A DNA stretch of 60,540 nt, taken from positions 1-60,540 of the forward strand of contig JABGPL010000018.1 in assembly GCA_018644935.1 (NCBI GenBank), written 5' to 3'. Below the pieces are notes generated by a model. That model had not been told where the DNA came from and did not search any database. It saw only the letters and a list, made by a program, of their open reading frames with translations. Positions 47,353 to 55,199 of the stretch are shown piece by piece. Position 1 is the first letter of the stretch, and each line of letters starts with the position of its first letter. The position numbers were made by a program, and so were the translations under genes. The stretch is from Calditrichota bacterium. GTDB lineage: Bacteria; Electryoneota; AABM5-125-24; Hatepunaeales; Hatepunaeaceae.

Positions 47353-48113
47353 TATTCTTCCCTCCAGATTCCGGTTGGGATTTTTTCTTTTCGGTCCTCT
47401 GGGGTCAATTTATCCCAGCGACGTTTATCTATGTACTGAACTTTCATAAGATCCTGAAAATCACCAAGCGTTGGTATTTTGTTCAACTTACCATAATGGG
47501 TTGGGCATGGGCTCAGTGCTTCTACAAATGAAAAACCGTCTGTGCTCAAAGCAGTTGATAATGTCTTAATAAGGTTCCGAATTTGGAAAACTGTATGACG
47601 AGCGACGAATTTTCCACCAGCCCCGCGAACTAGGTTGCACAGGTCGAATGGACGCTCTTCATCACCCCAGGGTGTTGTTTGAGTTGTAGCTCCACAGGGT
47701 GTGGTCGGAGCCGCCTGCCCACCGGTCATTCCATAAATCCGGTTGTTGGCACAAATAACAGTGATTCCCAGATCTCGTCTTGCTGCATGGATGAGGTGGT
47801 TGCCTCCAATAGCTGAAAGATCCCCATCTCCGGAAACCACGATAACGTTAAGATCAGGGTTAGCAATCTTCGCACCTGTTGCATATGCAATTGGTCTACC
47901 GTGAAGGGTATGAAGGGTATCCACCATCAAATGTGGTGACGGTATCCAAGCAGCACATCCGATCCCGGAGACAAATAGTGTCTTTTCCCAGTCAATTCCT
48001 GCATCATCCATTGCACGAATAACAGCACCGAGCAGAATCCCATGACCACAACCGGGACAATATGGAGTCGGGAAAACATTTAGCCGCAAATGGTTATATA
48101 AACTCTGGCTCAT
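47352..48113 (-). CDS. korB: 2-oxoacid:ferredoxin oxidoreductase beta subunit, thiamine diphosphate-binding
   Basis: The protein has 253 residues. It has CPGCGHGILLGA at the N-terminus and the thiamine diphosphate motif GDGDLSAIGGNHLIHAARR with CANNRIYGMTGGQ, the pattern of KorB. A Cys-rich C-terminal cluster domain, as in pyruvate:ferredoxin beta subunits, is absent. Its start overlaps the korA stop by four bases (ATGA). Confidence 0.94.
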   Translation of the reverse strand: MSQSLYNHLRLNVFPTPYCPGCGHGILLGAVIRAMDDAGIDWEKTLFVSGIGCAAWIPSPHLMVDTLHTLHGRPIAYATGAKIANPDLNVIVVSGDGDLSAIGGNHLIHAARRDLGITVICANNRIYGMTGGQAAPTTPCGATTQTTPWGDEERPFDLCNLVRGAGGKFVARHTVFQIRNLIKTLSTALSTDGFSFVEALSPCPTHYGKLNKIPTLGDFQDLMKVQYIDKRRWDKLTPEDRKEKIPTGIWREE

Positions 48114-49270
48114 TTTGCTCTCCCAATTAACTGTTCTATTCCGTCAACTATAGTGCCTGGACGCATTCCCTCACCATCTACTTGAGGCAGAGCGGTAATT
48201 TCACGATGAAGTATACGTTCCACTTCCCGAGAAACCTGCCCATAGTTCATCTCTGGCACAACAATGTGTTTAACACCTCTGGCGGTTTCCAACAACCCTT
48301 TTTCAGGGAAGGGCCAGAGTGTAACAGGTCTGAATAAGCCCACCTTTACACCTTTGGATCGGAATTCACTTATCGCATCCAGAGATGCCCGAGCTGAGAA
48401 ACCATAAGCAACAATAAGAATATCGGCGTCATCCGTTTGGTAGGTCTCGCACCGGCTGATCTCGTCAGCAGCATTTCGGATTTTGCCTACAAGCCTTTTT
48501 ACAAGTTTTTCATGCGTGGCGGCATCCTGTGTTTTGCGGTATCCTTTTCCATCATGGGTTGAACCTGTAACCAGTAGATGCTCACCCTGACCAAAGGCTG
48601 GCATTGATGGTATACCATTGGGGTCATCCGTATCAAACGGAGGAGCTCCCGAAGCAAACGGTCTGTTCCAGCGTTCAACTTCCTCAGGGACTATTACCCG
48701 TTCCCGCAGGTGACCAACAGATTCATCTGCCAAAACAAATACCGGTACTCGGTAGGCTTCAGCGAGATTGAATGCCTCAAGAGTCAGATCAAATACTTCC
48801 TGCACAGACCACGGAGAAAGAGCAATTATCTCATAATCCCCATGACTGCCGTATTTAACCTGAAAAACATCTCCAGATCCGGGTCGTGTCGCCTGTCCGG
48901 TTGCAGGACCTGCACGCTGCACATCCACAATTACAATCGGAGCTTCCGTGATTGCAGCGTAACCCAGTCCTTCCATCATCAAACTTAAACCCGGACCAGA
49001 TGTTGCAGTCATCGCCTTGGAACCAGCCCATGATGCGCCTATCATTGCGCAAATTGATCCAATTTCGTCTTCCATTTGAATGAAGGAACCATCAGTTTCA
49101 CGCAGGCGATGAACCATTCTCACCATTATCTCACTGGCAGGTGTAATCGGATATCCGGCGAAGAAGTTGCATCCGGCTGCGATAGCACCATCTGCTGAAG
49201 CTTCATCACCCATTAGAAAATATTCGCCTGGTTTGATAGGGGATTTTACTTTTTCAATTGTATGTTTCAT
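48110..49270 (-). CDS. korA: 2-oxoacid:ferredoxin oxidoreductase alpha subunit
   Basis: The protein has 386 residues. It has GDEASADGAIAAGCNFFAGYPITPASEI, QMEDEIGSICAMIGASWAG, TSGPGLSLMMEGLG and RAGPATGQATRPGSGD, the hallmark blocks of KorA-type alpha subunits without a fused gamma domain. It overlaps korD upstream (ATGA) and korB downstream. In Thauera-type benzoate degraders a KorAB enzyme supplies reduced ferredoxin to benzoyl-CoA reductase, and the neighbours here suggest the same job. Confidence 0.94.
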   Translation of the reverse strand: MKHTIEKVKSPIKPGEYFLMGDEASADGAIAAGCNFFAGYPITPASEIMVRMVHRLRETDGSFIQMEDEIGSICAMIGASWAGSKAMTATSGPGLSLMMEGLGYAAITEAPIVIVDVQRAGPATGQATRPGSGDVFQVKYGSHGDYEIIALSPWSVQEVFDLTLEAFNLAEAYRVPVFVLADESVGHLRERVIVPEEVERWNRPFASGAPPFDTDDPNGIPSMPAFGQGEHLLVTGSTHDGKGYRKTQDAATHEKLVKRLVGKIRNAADEISRCETYQTDDADILIVAYGFSARASLDAISEFRSKGVKVGLFRPVTLWPFPEKGLLETARGVKHIVVPEMNYGQVSREVERILHREITALPQVDGEGMRPGTIVDGIEQLIGRAK

Positions 49271-49509
49271 TTTTCCTCCACTGTAATCGCAAGGTCAGGA
49301 CAAAGCAGTTCACAAATCATACATCCGGTACATCCAGTAGGATTAACGACTATTGGCTTAAATCCCTTTTTGCCGATTTCTTCAGCTTCAGTAAAAATCC
49401 CATCAATAGGACAAATCTTGATGCAGAGATTGCACCCCTTGCACCAATCCTGATTGAGGTCTATCTTCCAGATTATTATTTTCTTTTTTCGTTTTGCTCT
49501 TGTTTCGAT
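49267..49509 (-). CDS. korD: 2-oxoacid:ferredoxin oxidoreductase ferredoxin (delta) subunit, non-canonical start
   Basis: The protein is about 80 residues, too short a frame to stand out. It has two ferredoxin clusters, CKGCNLCIKICP and CTGCMICELLCP, and ends ITVEEK with its TGA overlapping the korA ATG. The frame is open from an in-frame TAG at 49521-49519 and contains no ATG, GTG or TTG before the first cluster. AGGA at 49520-49517 stands seven bases before an ATC (49509-49507), and ATA codons at 49479 and 49476 are other options. The reading KKIIIWKIDLNQDWCKGC fits the usual delta-subunit N-terminus. It carries electrons from the catalytic subunits. Gene identity is firm but the start is not. 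Confidence 0.8.
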   Translation of the reverse strand: METRAKRKKKIIIWKIDLNQDWCKGCNLCIKICPIDGIFTEAEEIGKKGFKPIVVNPTGCTGCMICELLCPDLAITVEEK

Positions 49510-49584
49510 TTTTTTATCCTAATCAACTTTTGTTTCTTTTTTTCAGTAGCGCAATCATCTCTGCTTGCGAACAAATATAAATAG

Positions 49585-49610
49585 AGGTGATCAGAAAAGG
49601 TGACCACCTT
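49585..49610 (-). promoter_or_regulatory. Direct repeats AGGTGATCA and AGGTGACCA upstream of korD
   Basis: Two nine-base copies with one difference lie 13 bases apart, and the second is part of the palindrome AAGGTGACCACCTT (49597-49610). They sit about 80 to 100 bases before korD in a gap that otherwise shows no gene, so they are candidate operator sites. No promoter of good quality is visible beside them. Confidence 0.25.
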
Positions 49611-49770
49611 CTGCAAAGAAAAGCGTGGAAGTTCTTTTAATGTGACGGTATCTTATTCCGCCACATTTCACAAGTATTCTAAACTATTGTCGGACTAATA
49701 ATCCAACTATGAACTGATTGTGTAGATGTAAGTGTGAATGATTATTCGCCCCTACGAGTCCACATTTCCC

Positions 49771-50805
49771 TTAAGGTACAATCACAGATCTCAACGTCCC
49801 TGGATCATTACTCCGGAGCAAATCAAATGCCTCATTGACCTGATCTAGCCCAAAACGACCAGTGACCAAATCCTTGACGTTCAACTTGCCAATTCTTACC
49901 ATTTCAACTATACGCGGATAATCCACCGGACGGCAACCGAGCGATCCGATTAGAGATTGCTCGAAGAACATAGTCTTTGCAACCGGGATTTCTGCCTTAA
50001 GATGAGTATACCCAATCACAACACAAGTCCCACCCTTTTTTACTGTATTGTAAGCTGCAACAATGGTCTTTGGATTTCCGATTGATTCGAAAGCAACATC
50101 AACACCATCTCCGATCAATTTCCGAATCGCTTTATCTATCCGACCATCTGGGAGTTCAGCTGGATTAATGGTTTCGAGCGCACCAAATTTCTTTGCAATT
50201 TCGAGCTTTTCTGGCATGAGGTCAATAGCAATGACAGATGCTCCAACTGCAGCAGCAACCTGTACGACATTAATCCCAACGCCGCCACAGCCAAATGCTG
50301 CAACCCAGTCACCGGGTTTGATGTTTGCGCGATTTACGACTGCATGAAATGGAGTTGAGACTGCATCGGCGATAATCGATCCCTCGATTAATGGCACACC
50401 GACGGGAATCGCTATAGCATCTTTTGCTGGGGAGACAACATATTCGGCATAAGAACCGTTAATGTGATTACCAAACATTTTCATGTCATCACAAATATTC
50501 TCTCTACCAGCTCTGCATGATGGACAAACGCCACATGTCAGTACTGCTGGAAGAAGTACCTGATCGTCCATTTTCCAATTCGTGACACCTTCACCCAATT
50601 CAGCGACAGTTCCAGAAGCTTCATGCCCAAGGATCATCGGTGGTTTCATAAAAGTCGGCACACCATGATCGATGTAATGCATGTCTGTATGGCAAACTCC
50701 GCAGGCTGCCACTTTTACTAAAATCTCACCTCGACCTGGTCGTGGTGTCGGAACTTCCTCAACCTTCAGTGGTTGATTTGGTCCGTGAAATACTGCTGCT
50801 TTCAT
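49771..50805 (-). CDS. Zinc-dependent medium-chain alcohol dehydrogenase, BzdX/Had-like by context
   Basis: The protein has 344 residues behind GGAGGAG. Catalytic zinc ligands lie in CGVCHTD and GHEASG, and the structural zinc site is CGVCPSCRAGRENIC. The nucleotide fold is FGCGGVGINVVQ, and the Asp in VIAIDLMPEK favours NAD over NADP. In benzoyl-CoA degradation a protein of this family (6-hydroxycyclohex-1-ene-1-carbonyl-CoA dehydrogenase) is encoded with the reductase, and the location here suggests it. A general alcohol dehydrogenase is not excluded. The hydratase and ring hydrolase that normally accompany it are missing from the window. Confidence 0.85.
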   Translation of the reverse strand: MKAAVFHGPNQPLKVEEVPTPRPGRGEILVKVAACGVCHTDMHYIDHGVPTFMKPPMILGHEASGTVAELGEGVTNWKMDDQVLLPAVLTCGVCPSCRAGRENICDDMKMFGNHINGSYAEYVVSPAKDAIAIPVGVPLIEGSIIADAVSTPFHAVVNRANIKPGDWVAAFGCGGVGINVVQVAAAVGASVIAIDLMPEKLEIAKKFGALETINPAELPDGRIDKAIRKLIGDGVDVAFESIGNPKTIVAAYNTVKKGGTCVVIGYTHLKAEIPVAKTMFFEQSLIGSLGCRPVDYPRIVEMVRIGKLNVKDLVTGRFGLDQVNEAFDLLRSNDPGTLRSVIVP

Positions 50806-50953
50806 TTCTCCTCCAACCTTTATTTGGTTCTACTTACAAATCTATCATTAAAAATGTTACATTCGCAAATTGTCTTGTATAACAACGTGCCGGAAGAAAC
50901 ATCTTGCCCGTAGGGATTGAGTCGGGTGAAATGCCCTAAACAAGATTCACCAT

Positions 50954-51202
50954 TTAATCCGGGCGACGAGTGTATACAACGAATATTGAATTTGGGGTGT
51001 TCTCATCAAAACACTCCGTACAACCCACACAGGTACTCTTTACCAGAGGTTCTATACTCACCTCAAAACCGAGTTCTTCATATAGTTCAGTCACTTCGGA
51101 CAATCTGGGTTCCTGACCGAAAAATCTGGTCTCCCAGCCTTCTTTGTCTGGAGCACAGGTTAAGGAATCATCACCACTTCCGGATTGGATAATCGGTTTC
51201 AC
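50954..51202 (-). CDS. Small Cys-motif protein, translationally coupled to an acetyltransferase
   Basis: The protein has 82 residues and is not recognised. Its GTG start overlaps the acetyltransferase stop (GTGA). The C-terminal half has LYEELGFEVSIEPLV and then CVGCTEC (Cys58, 61, 64), plus a lone Cys16, which could bind metal or an iron-sulfur cluster. The end IFVVYTRRPD looks like a beta strand. Position in the ring-reduction gene set suggests a small accessory protein, but nothing in the sequence fixes a function. Confidence 0.7.
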   Translation of the reverse strand: MKPIIQSGSGDDSLTCAPDKEGWETRFFGQEPRLSEVTELYEELGFEVSIEPLVKSTCVGCTECFDENTPNSIFVVYTRRPD

Positions 51203-51684
51203 TTTTCAAATTTTCCGGATGGATTCAATTTTCGGTCAAATGCAGCCATTCCGGCAGCATTAAACCCTTCGGATTTAAAAAATTCTATAACATCTGGCCA
51301 GTCTTTTGGAACCAGAGTTGTCATCAATTCGATCCCAGCCTTTTCAGCAATCGAGCAGAATTCTTCCAGAAGCCGTCTGCCAATGCCTGATCTCTTATAA
51401 TCCGGATCAAGACCTAATGTATCAACCGATGCAACCTGCTCTTCAATCCCATACTCACCGGAATTGGCCTCACCCATTATGAAACCGATAATTTTCTTGT
51501 CCATTTCTGCTACCAGCGCACCAAACAGTTTTGAATCTTCTCCGAAATTGCGCCTGAACTTTTTTTCAAAGTAGTGATTTCTGGGATAGCCAGTTGCCAA
51601 GCTGTCGATATGTACAACCTGATCGAAATCATCTTTCACCAAATTCCGAATGACCAATTTACTGAAATCCATCTTTGCTGACAT
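51199..51684 (-). CDS. GNAT-family N-acetyltransferase
   Basis: The protein has 161 residues from ATG 51684 with GAGGT upstream. A start 15 codons earlier is unsupported. The acetyl-CoA-binding signature is LGLDPDYKRSGIGRRLLEEF, and VRDDF-like (LVKDDFDQVVHID) starts the fold. It transfers an acetyl group to an unknown amine or protein. Coupled translation with the 82-residue Cys-motif protein suggests the two work together, and a Lys-modifying role on CoA enzymes is only a guess. Confidence 0.85.
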   Translation of the reverse strand: MSAKMDFSKLVIRNLVKDDFDQVVHIDSLATGYPRNHYFEKKFRRNFGEDSKLFGALVAEMDKKIIGFIMGEANSGEYGIEEQVASVDTLGLDPDYKRSGIGRRLLEEFCSIAEKAGIELMTTLVPKDWPDVIEFFKSEGFNAAGMAAFDRKLNPSGKFEK

Positions 51685-51769
51685 TTTTACCTCTAAAATT
51701 AATCTCGTATCTGAGATATGACAATACAATCATCGCTGGCTTCCCACTTGAGTGGAAACGACAGAACCC

Positions 51770-54217
51770 TTAAAACAAATCGTCCATATCATCATCACCC
51801 GGGATTTCCCCGTATGCTTGCAGATGAGCTTGGATCAATTCGCTTTCCCTTTTTGTGTACATCGGATCTAATTCCCACCTACAGTATTCAGCTTCATAAT
51901 CCTCATCCAGTAACTCCTCGACCATTTCATTCAGATTAGCAGTTCCGGCGATTTTGACGCTGACTTTGTCCTCGTTCGCGAGAATCAAAACACCATCTTC
52001 CTCAGGAACGAATTTAATCACATCATCATTAAAGGTCTTCCAGAGATCAGGTGGAAGTGGTGTTGGACTTAGTTTTGCTCTCAGATTGCAGCGGAGACAT
52101 CTTGCTGCTTCTGCTCGGGCTTGATCTTGCCCGATTGTTTCGACAAATATCTCCATCGATTCAGCACGAACATCCGCCTCAACATGGAGCGGGATAACAC
52201 GACCCCGGTCAAAATATCCCGGTTCTCGTCCTATAACTCGTCTTGCAGTTTCATATTCAGGATACTCGGGAGCATCTGGTCCTTTTAGCAGGTTATTAAC
52301 CTCAATAGCAGCTCGAACTCCATCCGCCATCGCTTTTACAATTGATGAAGCACCCATTGCTGCATCACCCGCTATCGCATCACTCTTGTTGGTTCTAACT
52401 ATGTCTGCGAATTGGCTGTCGGGTTTTTGACCAATAGCAATGATAAGCCTGTCTGCTCTGACAGTCATATTTTCGTCTGTGTTGTATTCGGGACGGAACC
52501 GACCATGATCGTCGAAGACACGAGTACAGCGTTTGAGTAGAACACGCTTGAACCTGCTGTCTTCCCCCTCGATTTTGTCAACACCCCATTGGTAAATATT
52601 AAAAATCCCTTCTTCAGTGGCGGTATCTAACTCTTCTTTGAAGGCGGGCATGTCCTCTTGAGCTTCGAGACTGACCATCAACACAGTCTCTGCTCCAAGA
52701 CGACGTGCAGTCATTGCCACATCAACGGCAACAGCTCCTCCTCCAATGATGAGTACTTCACCTTCGACATGGTCGACATCACCTGATTGAACATCTCGCA
52801 GGAAGTCCAATCCTGTACCTACATTCGCTAAATTCTCACCTTCTATTCCGAGATTTGCTCCATCGGGCAATCCAACTGTTCGAATTAAGGCATCAAATCC
52901 CTCGGCTTTCAGATCATCATCACCGATGAATTTTCCGAATCTCGTTTCCAACCCGAGTGCAAAGAGATACTCCAAATCACGATCAATAACTTCCTCAGGA
53001 AGCCTGAAGTTTGGAATTGTCTGCCTTAACATTCCACCGAGTTTTGAATCTCTCTCAAAAATTGTGACCGAGTGACCCCGCCTGAGAAGTTCAGCAGATG
53101 CTGCCAAACCCGCAGGTCCACCACCTATAACTGCGATTTTTTTTTCTGTTGAATCCCGCTTGATAATCTGCGGTGGTTTATCCGCAGAAAATTCTGCTGC
53201 ATATCTTTTCAGGGCACAGATTGAGGCAGAATCGTCAATAGCTTTTCTGCGGCAATTATCCTCACAGGGATGAAAGCATGCATATCCCAGAACGCCTGGC
53301 AATACTGCTCTCTGACGTATTAACTCTAGTGCATCGTGCTCATGCCCCGATGCGATCAGTTCCAAATAGCCCGGAACATCAATATGCAACGGACATCCCG
53401 CCTGACAGGGAGCCATACCATCAACCAATACTTCAATATCCGGTTGATCGAGTAACGCACCTGTTGGACAAAGCTCAACACACGCCCCACAGAGCCGGCA
53501 ATCCGACTCCGGCAATGACATGCCACCTATCGTTCCGACATTCACTCTCTGGTCATTGGAGACAGCACCCAGTGCATCAACACCTCTGACATCACGACAA
53601 ACGCGAACACATCTTAGACAATTGATGCAGAGCTCATAGTTACGCAAGATCAGCGGTTCATCCGTTATTCCTGGACGTCCCTCGTGTCGGTAGGCGGGAG
53701 TATCTCCGGGGATACCAATGTCAATTGATACTTTGCCAATCTCACATCTACCAAGAAGCTCGCAGCAACGTTCTTCGACGGGCACATTCATGCTGCACTG
53801 TACTCTGTCGCATCCCTCACGTTGGGCGCATGTCAGGCAGGCATGAGGATGACGAGCGAGTATCTTCTTCAGTGACTTGCGACGAGCAGAGATAACATCT
53901 CCATTCGCAGTATCAACCGACATCCCATTCGCAACGTGAGTTGAGCAACTTCTGACAGGAGCTTCCCCATTTATTGAGACCATACACAGGTCACAATGAG
54001 GAAAATCGTCCTCAGATTCCGCGGAATTGTCGTGCTTAACCAGCTTCTCACCTTGCCAGATCGACTCCGACCAATTAAACGGTTTGAAGGAATCCAATTC
54101 AGGGTGACTGCAAAGACCGGGAATATAAATCCCGTTCTTAATCGCCGCCTTGCGAACTGATAACCCTTCGGGAACAGAAACCTCCTGCCCGTCAATGGTT
54201 AATTTTACATTGTTCAT
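51770..54217 (-). CDS. Large Fe-S flavoprotein: NuoG-like N-terminus fused to GltD-like FAD/NAD(P) oxidoreductase
   Basis: The protein has 815 residues. Residues 1-115 are a [2Fe-2S] ferredoxin domain (GLCSHPEL, HCDLC, RSCST) with an insertion of about 30 residues between the first two Cys groups. Next is a NuoG-type His-Cys cluster (HPHACLTCAQREGCDRVQC), then two [4Fe-4S] sites (CINCLRCVRVC and CRLCGACVELCP). Residues 270-700 are GltD-like: CQAGCP, CFHPCEDNC, FAD motif IGGGPAGLAASAELLRRG and second motif IIGGGAVAVDVAMTARRLG. The C-terminus is acidic and unfamiliar. The layout suits transfer of electrons between NAD(P)H and low-potential ferredoxin, possibly with bifurcation. It lies between the reductase genes and the alcohol dehydrogenase. 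Confidence 0.88.
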   Translation of the reverse strand: MNNVKLTIDGQEVSVPEGLSVRKAAIKNGIYIPGLCSHPELDSFKPFNWSESIWQGEKLVKHDNSAESEDDFPHCDLCMVSINGEAPVRSCSTHVANGMSVDTANGDVISARRKSLKKILARHPHACLTCAQREGCDRVQCSMNVPVEERCCELLGRCEIGKVSIDIGIPGDTPAYRHEGRPGITDEPLILRNYELCINCLRCVRVCRDVRGVDALGAVSNDQRVNVGTIGGMSLPESDCRLCGACVELCPTGALLDQPDIEVLVDGMAPCQAGCPLHIDVPGYLELIASGHEHDALELIRQRAVLPGVLGYACFHPCEDNCRRKAIDDSASICALKRYAAEFSADKPPQIIKRDSTEKKIAVIGGGPAGLAASAELLRRGHSVTIFERDSKLGGMLRQTIPNFRLPEEVIDRDLEYLFALGLETRFGKFIGDDDLKAEGFDALIRTVGLPDGANLGIEGENLANVGTGLDFLRDVQSGDVDHVEGEVLIIGGGAVAVDVAMTARRLGAETVLMVSLEAQEDMPAFKEELDTATEEGIFNIYQWGVDKIEGEDSRFKRVLLKRCTRVFDDHGRFRPEYNTDENMTVRADRLIIAIGQKPDSQFADIVRTNKSDAIAGDAAMGASSIVKAMADGVRAAIEVNNLLKGPDAPEYPEYETARRVIGREPGYFDRGRVIPLHVEADVRAESMEIFVETIGQDQARAEAARCLRCNLRAKLSPTPLPPDLWKTFNDDVIKFVPEEDGVLILANEDKVSVKIAGTANLNEMVEELLDEDYEAEYCRWELDPMYTKRESELIQAHLQAYGEIPGDDDMDDLF

Positions 54218-54354
54218 TTGCTACTTCTGGTCTTGTTAAATATTAACAGGGATATGCAGGATAGTCAGGACATTAATGTTTTAATCCTGTTTCTCCTGTC
54301 TTTCCTCTATCAAGTCATTCTGCGACTTGCGAAGTATTGATGACTCTATTCACT

Positions 54355-54567
54355 TTAAAGTGCAGCCGGTACTGTCTCAAGCAGCACTCGCTTAACATCC
54401 ACTCCTGGTGAACGCTTTGATAGATAGAGCATCTCTATTCCAACTACCTTGCCATCAGCACTGTAATCGAGAATTATCCCGGATGCAACCTCCTCTGACT
54501 CTGATGCTGGTTCATCCTGCAAAGTCAGATACAGCGCGTCCGCTTCAAGGTCTATCTTTAGCTTCAA
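54355..54567 (-). CDS. DUF2283 family protein
   Basis: The protein has 70 residues. It has the DUF2283 pattern DLEADALYLTL, then SGIILDYSADGKVVGIEML. The start is TTG, overlapping the stop of the broken DUF4258 gene, the usual arrangement of this pair, which behaves like a toxin-antitoxin module in many genomes. It is unrelated to the aromatic-reductase genes on both sides. Confidence 0.85.
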   Translation of the reverse strand: MKLKIDLEADALYLTLQDEPASESEEVASGIILDYSADGKVVGIEMLYLSKRSPGVDVKRVLLETVPAAL

Positions 54568-54815
54568 TTTTTTCTCTTTAAACGTCGGTCGAAGAATGCG
54601 GTTATGACAAATGTCGGATTTGTTTCTTTCTTTACAATAATCCGCAAAATACGATTCCCGAATTCGGGAATCACTGCCAAACAGTGTTCAAGTTCTGAAT
54701 CGAACTTATCCGTTTCCTGTTTGTCAGGATTATCCAGGACCCTTTCTAACCAACCAATCTTGATTTTGCGCTTTTCAATGGTTTCTTACGCATGTTCGGA
54801 TAATCGGTATTTCAA
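54564..54815 (-). pseudogene. DUF4258 family gene interrupted by an in-frame TAA
   Basis: The frame from TTG 54815 reads LKYRLSEHA, then TAA at codon 10 (54788-54786), then ETIEKRKIKIGWLERVLDNP and on to FFDRRLKRKN. Apart from that single codon it matches the DUF4258 pattern of HA.e...eR.I....e.vL..P followed by R.LRiiV and vItaffdRR. The TGA overlaps the DUF2283 start. A point mutation (for example from AAA or CAA) explains it. Restart downstream is possible but would lose the N-terminal His. Confidence 0.8.
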
Positions 54816-54909
54816 TGTGAATTTTACCTTATTTCACATCACCATAAAACAAATTTCAAAGGGATACAAAACTCCCAATGATATGAATGATACACCGAGA
54901 CTTCCAAAC

Positions 54910-55191
54910 TCACCAGGAATGTCTAATTGCACCTGGCGGACATGCGACAACACAGGGCAGTTTAGGTCGATCATTCATCGGCTTACACTCGGAGCATTCG
55001 TATTTCACCTTTTTACGAAATTCCTGCTTGATCAGGGCGACTTCATCATCGTAGTCATCCTCCTCGATCAAAAACATGTCCTTGGGGCAAGCTGCGAGAC
55101 AGTCGTGTGTCTCACAATCTATGCATTTATCGGTGTCAATGGTGATATAATAGTCACCCGACCCGTCCATATAACCGTAATTAGCTATCAT
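54910..55191 (-). CDS. bzdM: Ferredoxin, BzdM-like
   Basis: The protein has 93 residues. It has ANYGYMDGSGDYYITIDTDK, CIDCETHDCLAACP and CSECKPMNDRPKLPCVVACPPGAI, giving two [4Fe-4S] sites with an insertion in the second. It is eight bases downstream of the bzdQ-like gene. The N- and C-terminal blocks (GYMDGSGDYY and PGAIRHSW) agree with the ferredoxin of bzd-type clusters as I recall it. It is the expected electron donor to the ATPase subunits of benzoyl-CoA reductase. Confidence 0.85.
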   Translation of the reverse strand: MIANYGYMDGSGDYYITIDTDKCIDCETHDCLAACPKDMFLIEEDDYDDEVALIKQEFRKKVKYECSECKPMNDRPKLPCVVACPPGAIRHSW

Positions 55192-55199
55192 AACTCTAC

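Noticed and set aside
49530..49575. A 12-codon frame (MIALLKKRNKS) upstream of korD as a possible leader peptide or the displaced korD start
   Set aside because: It ends at TGA well before the korD frame, and no single small shift joins it cleanly to the ferredoxin sequence.
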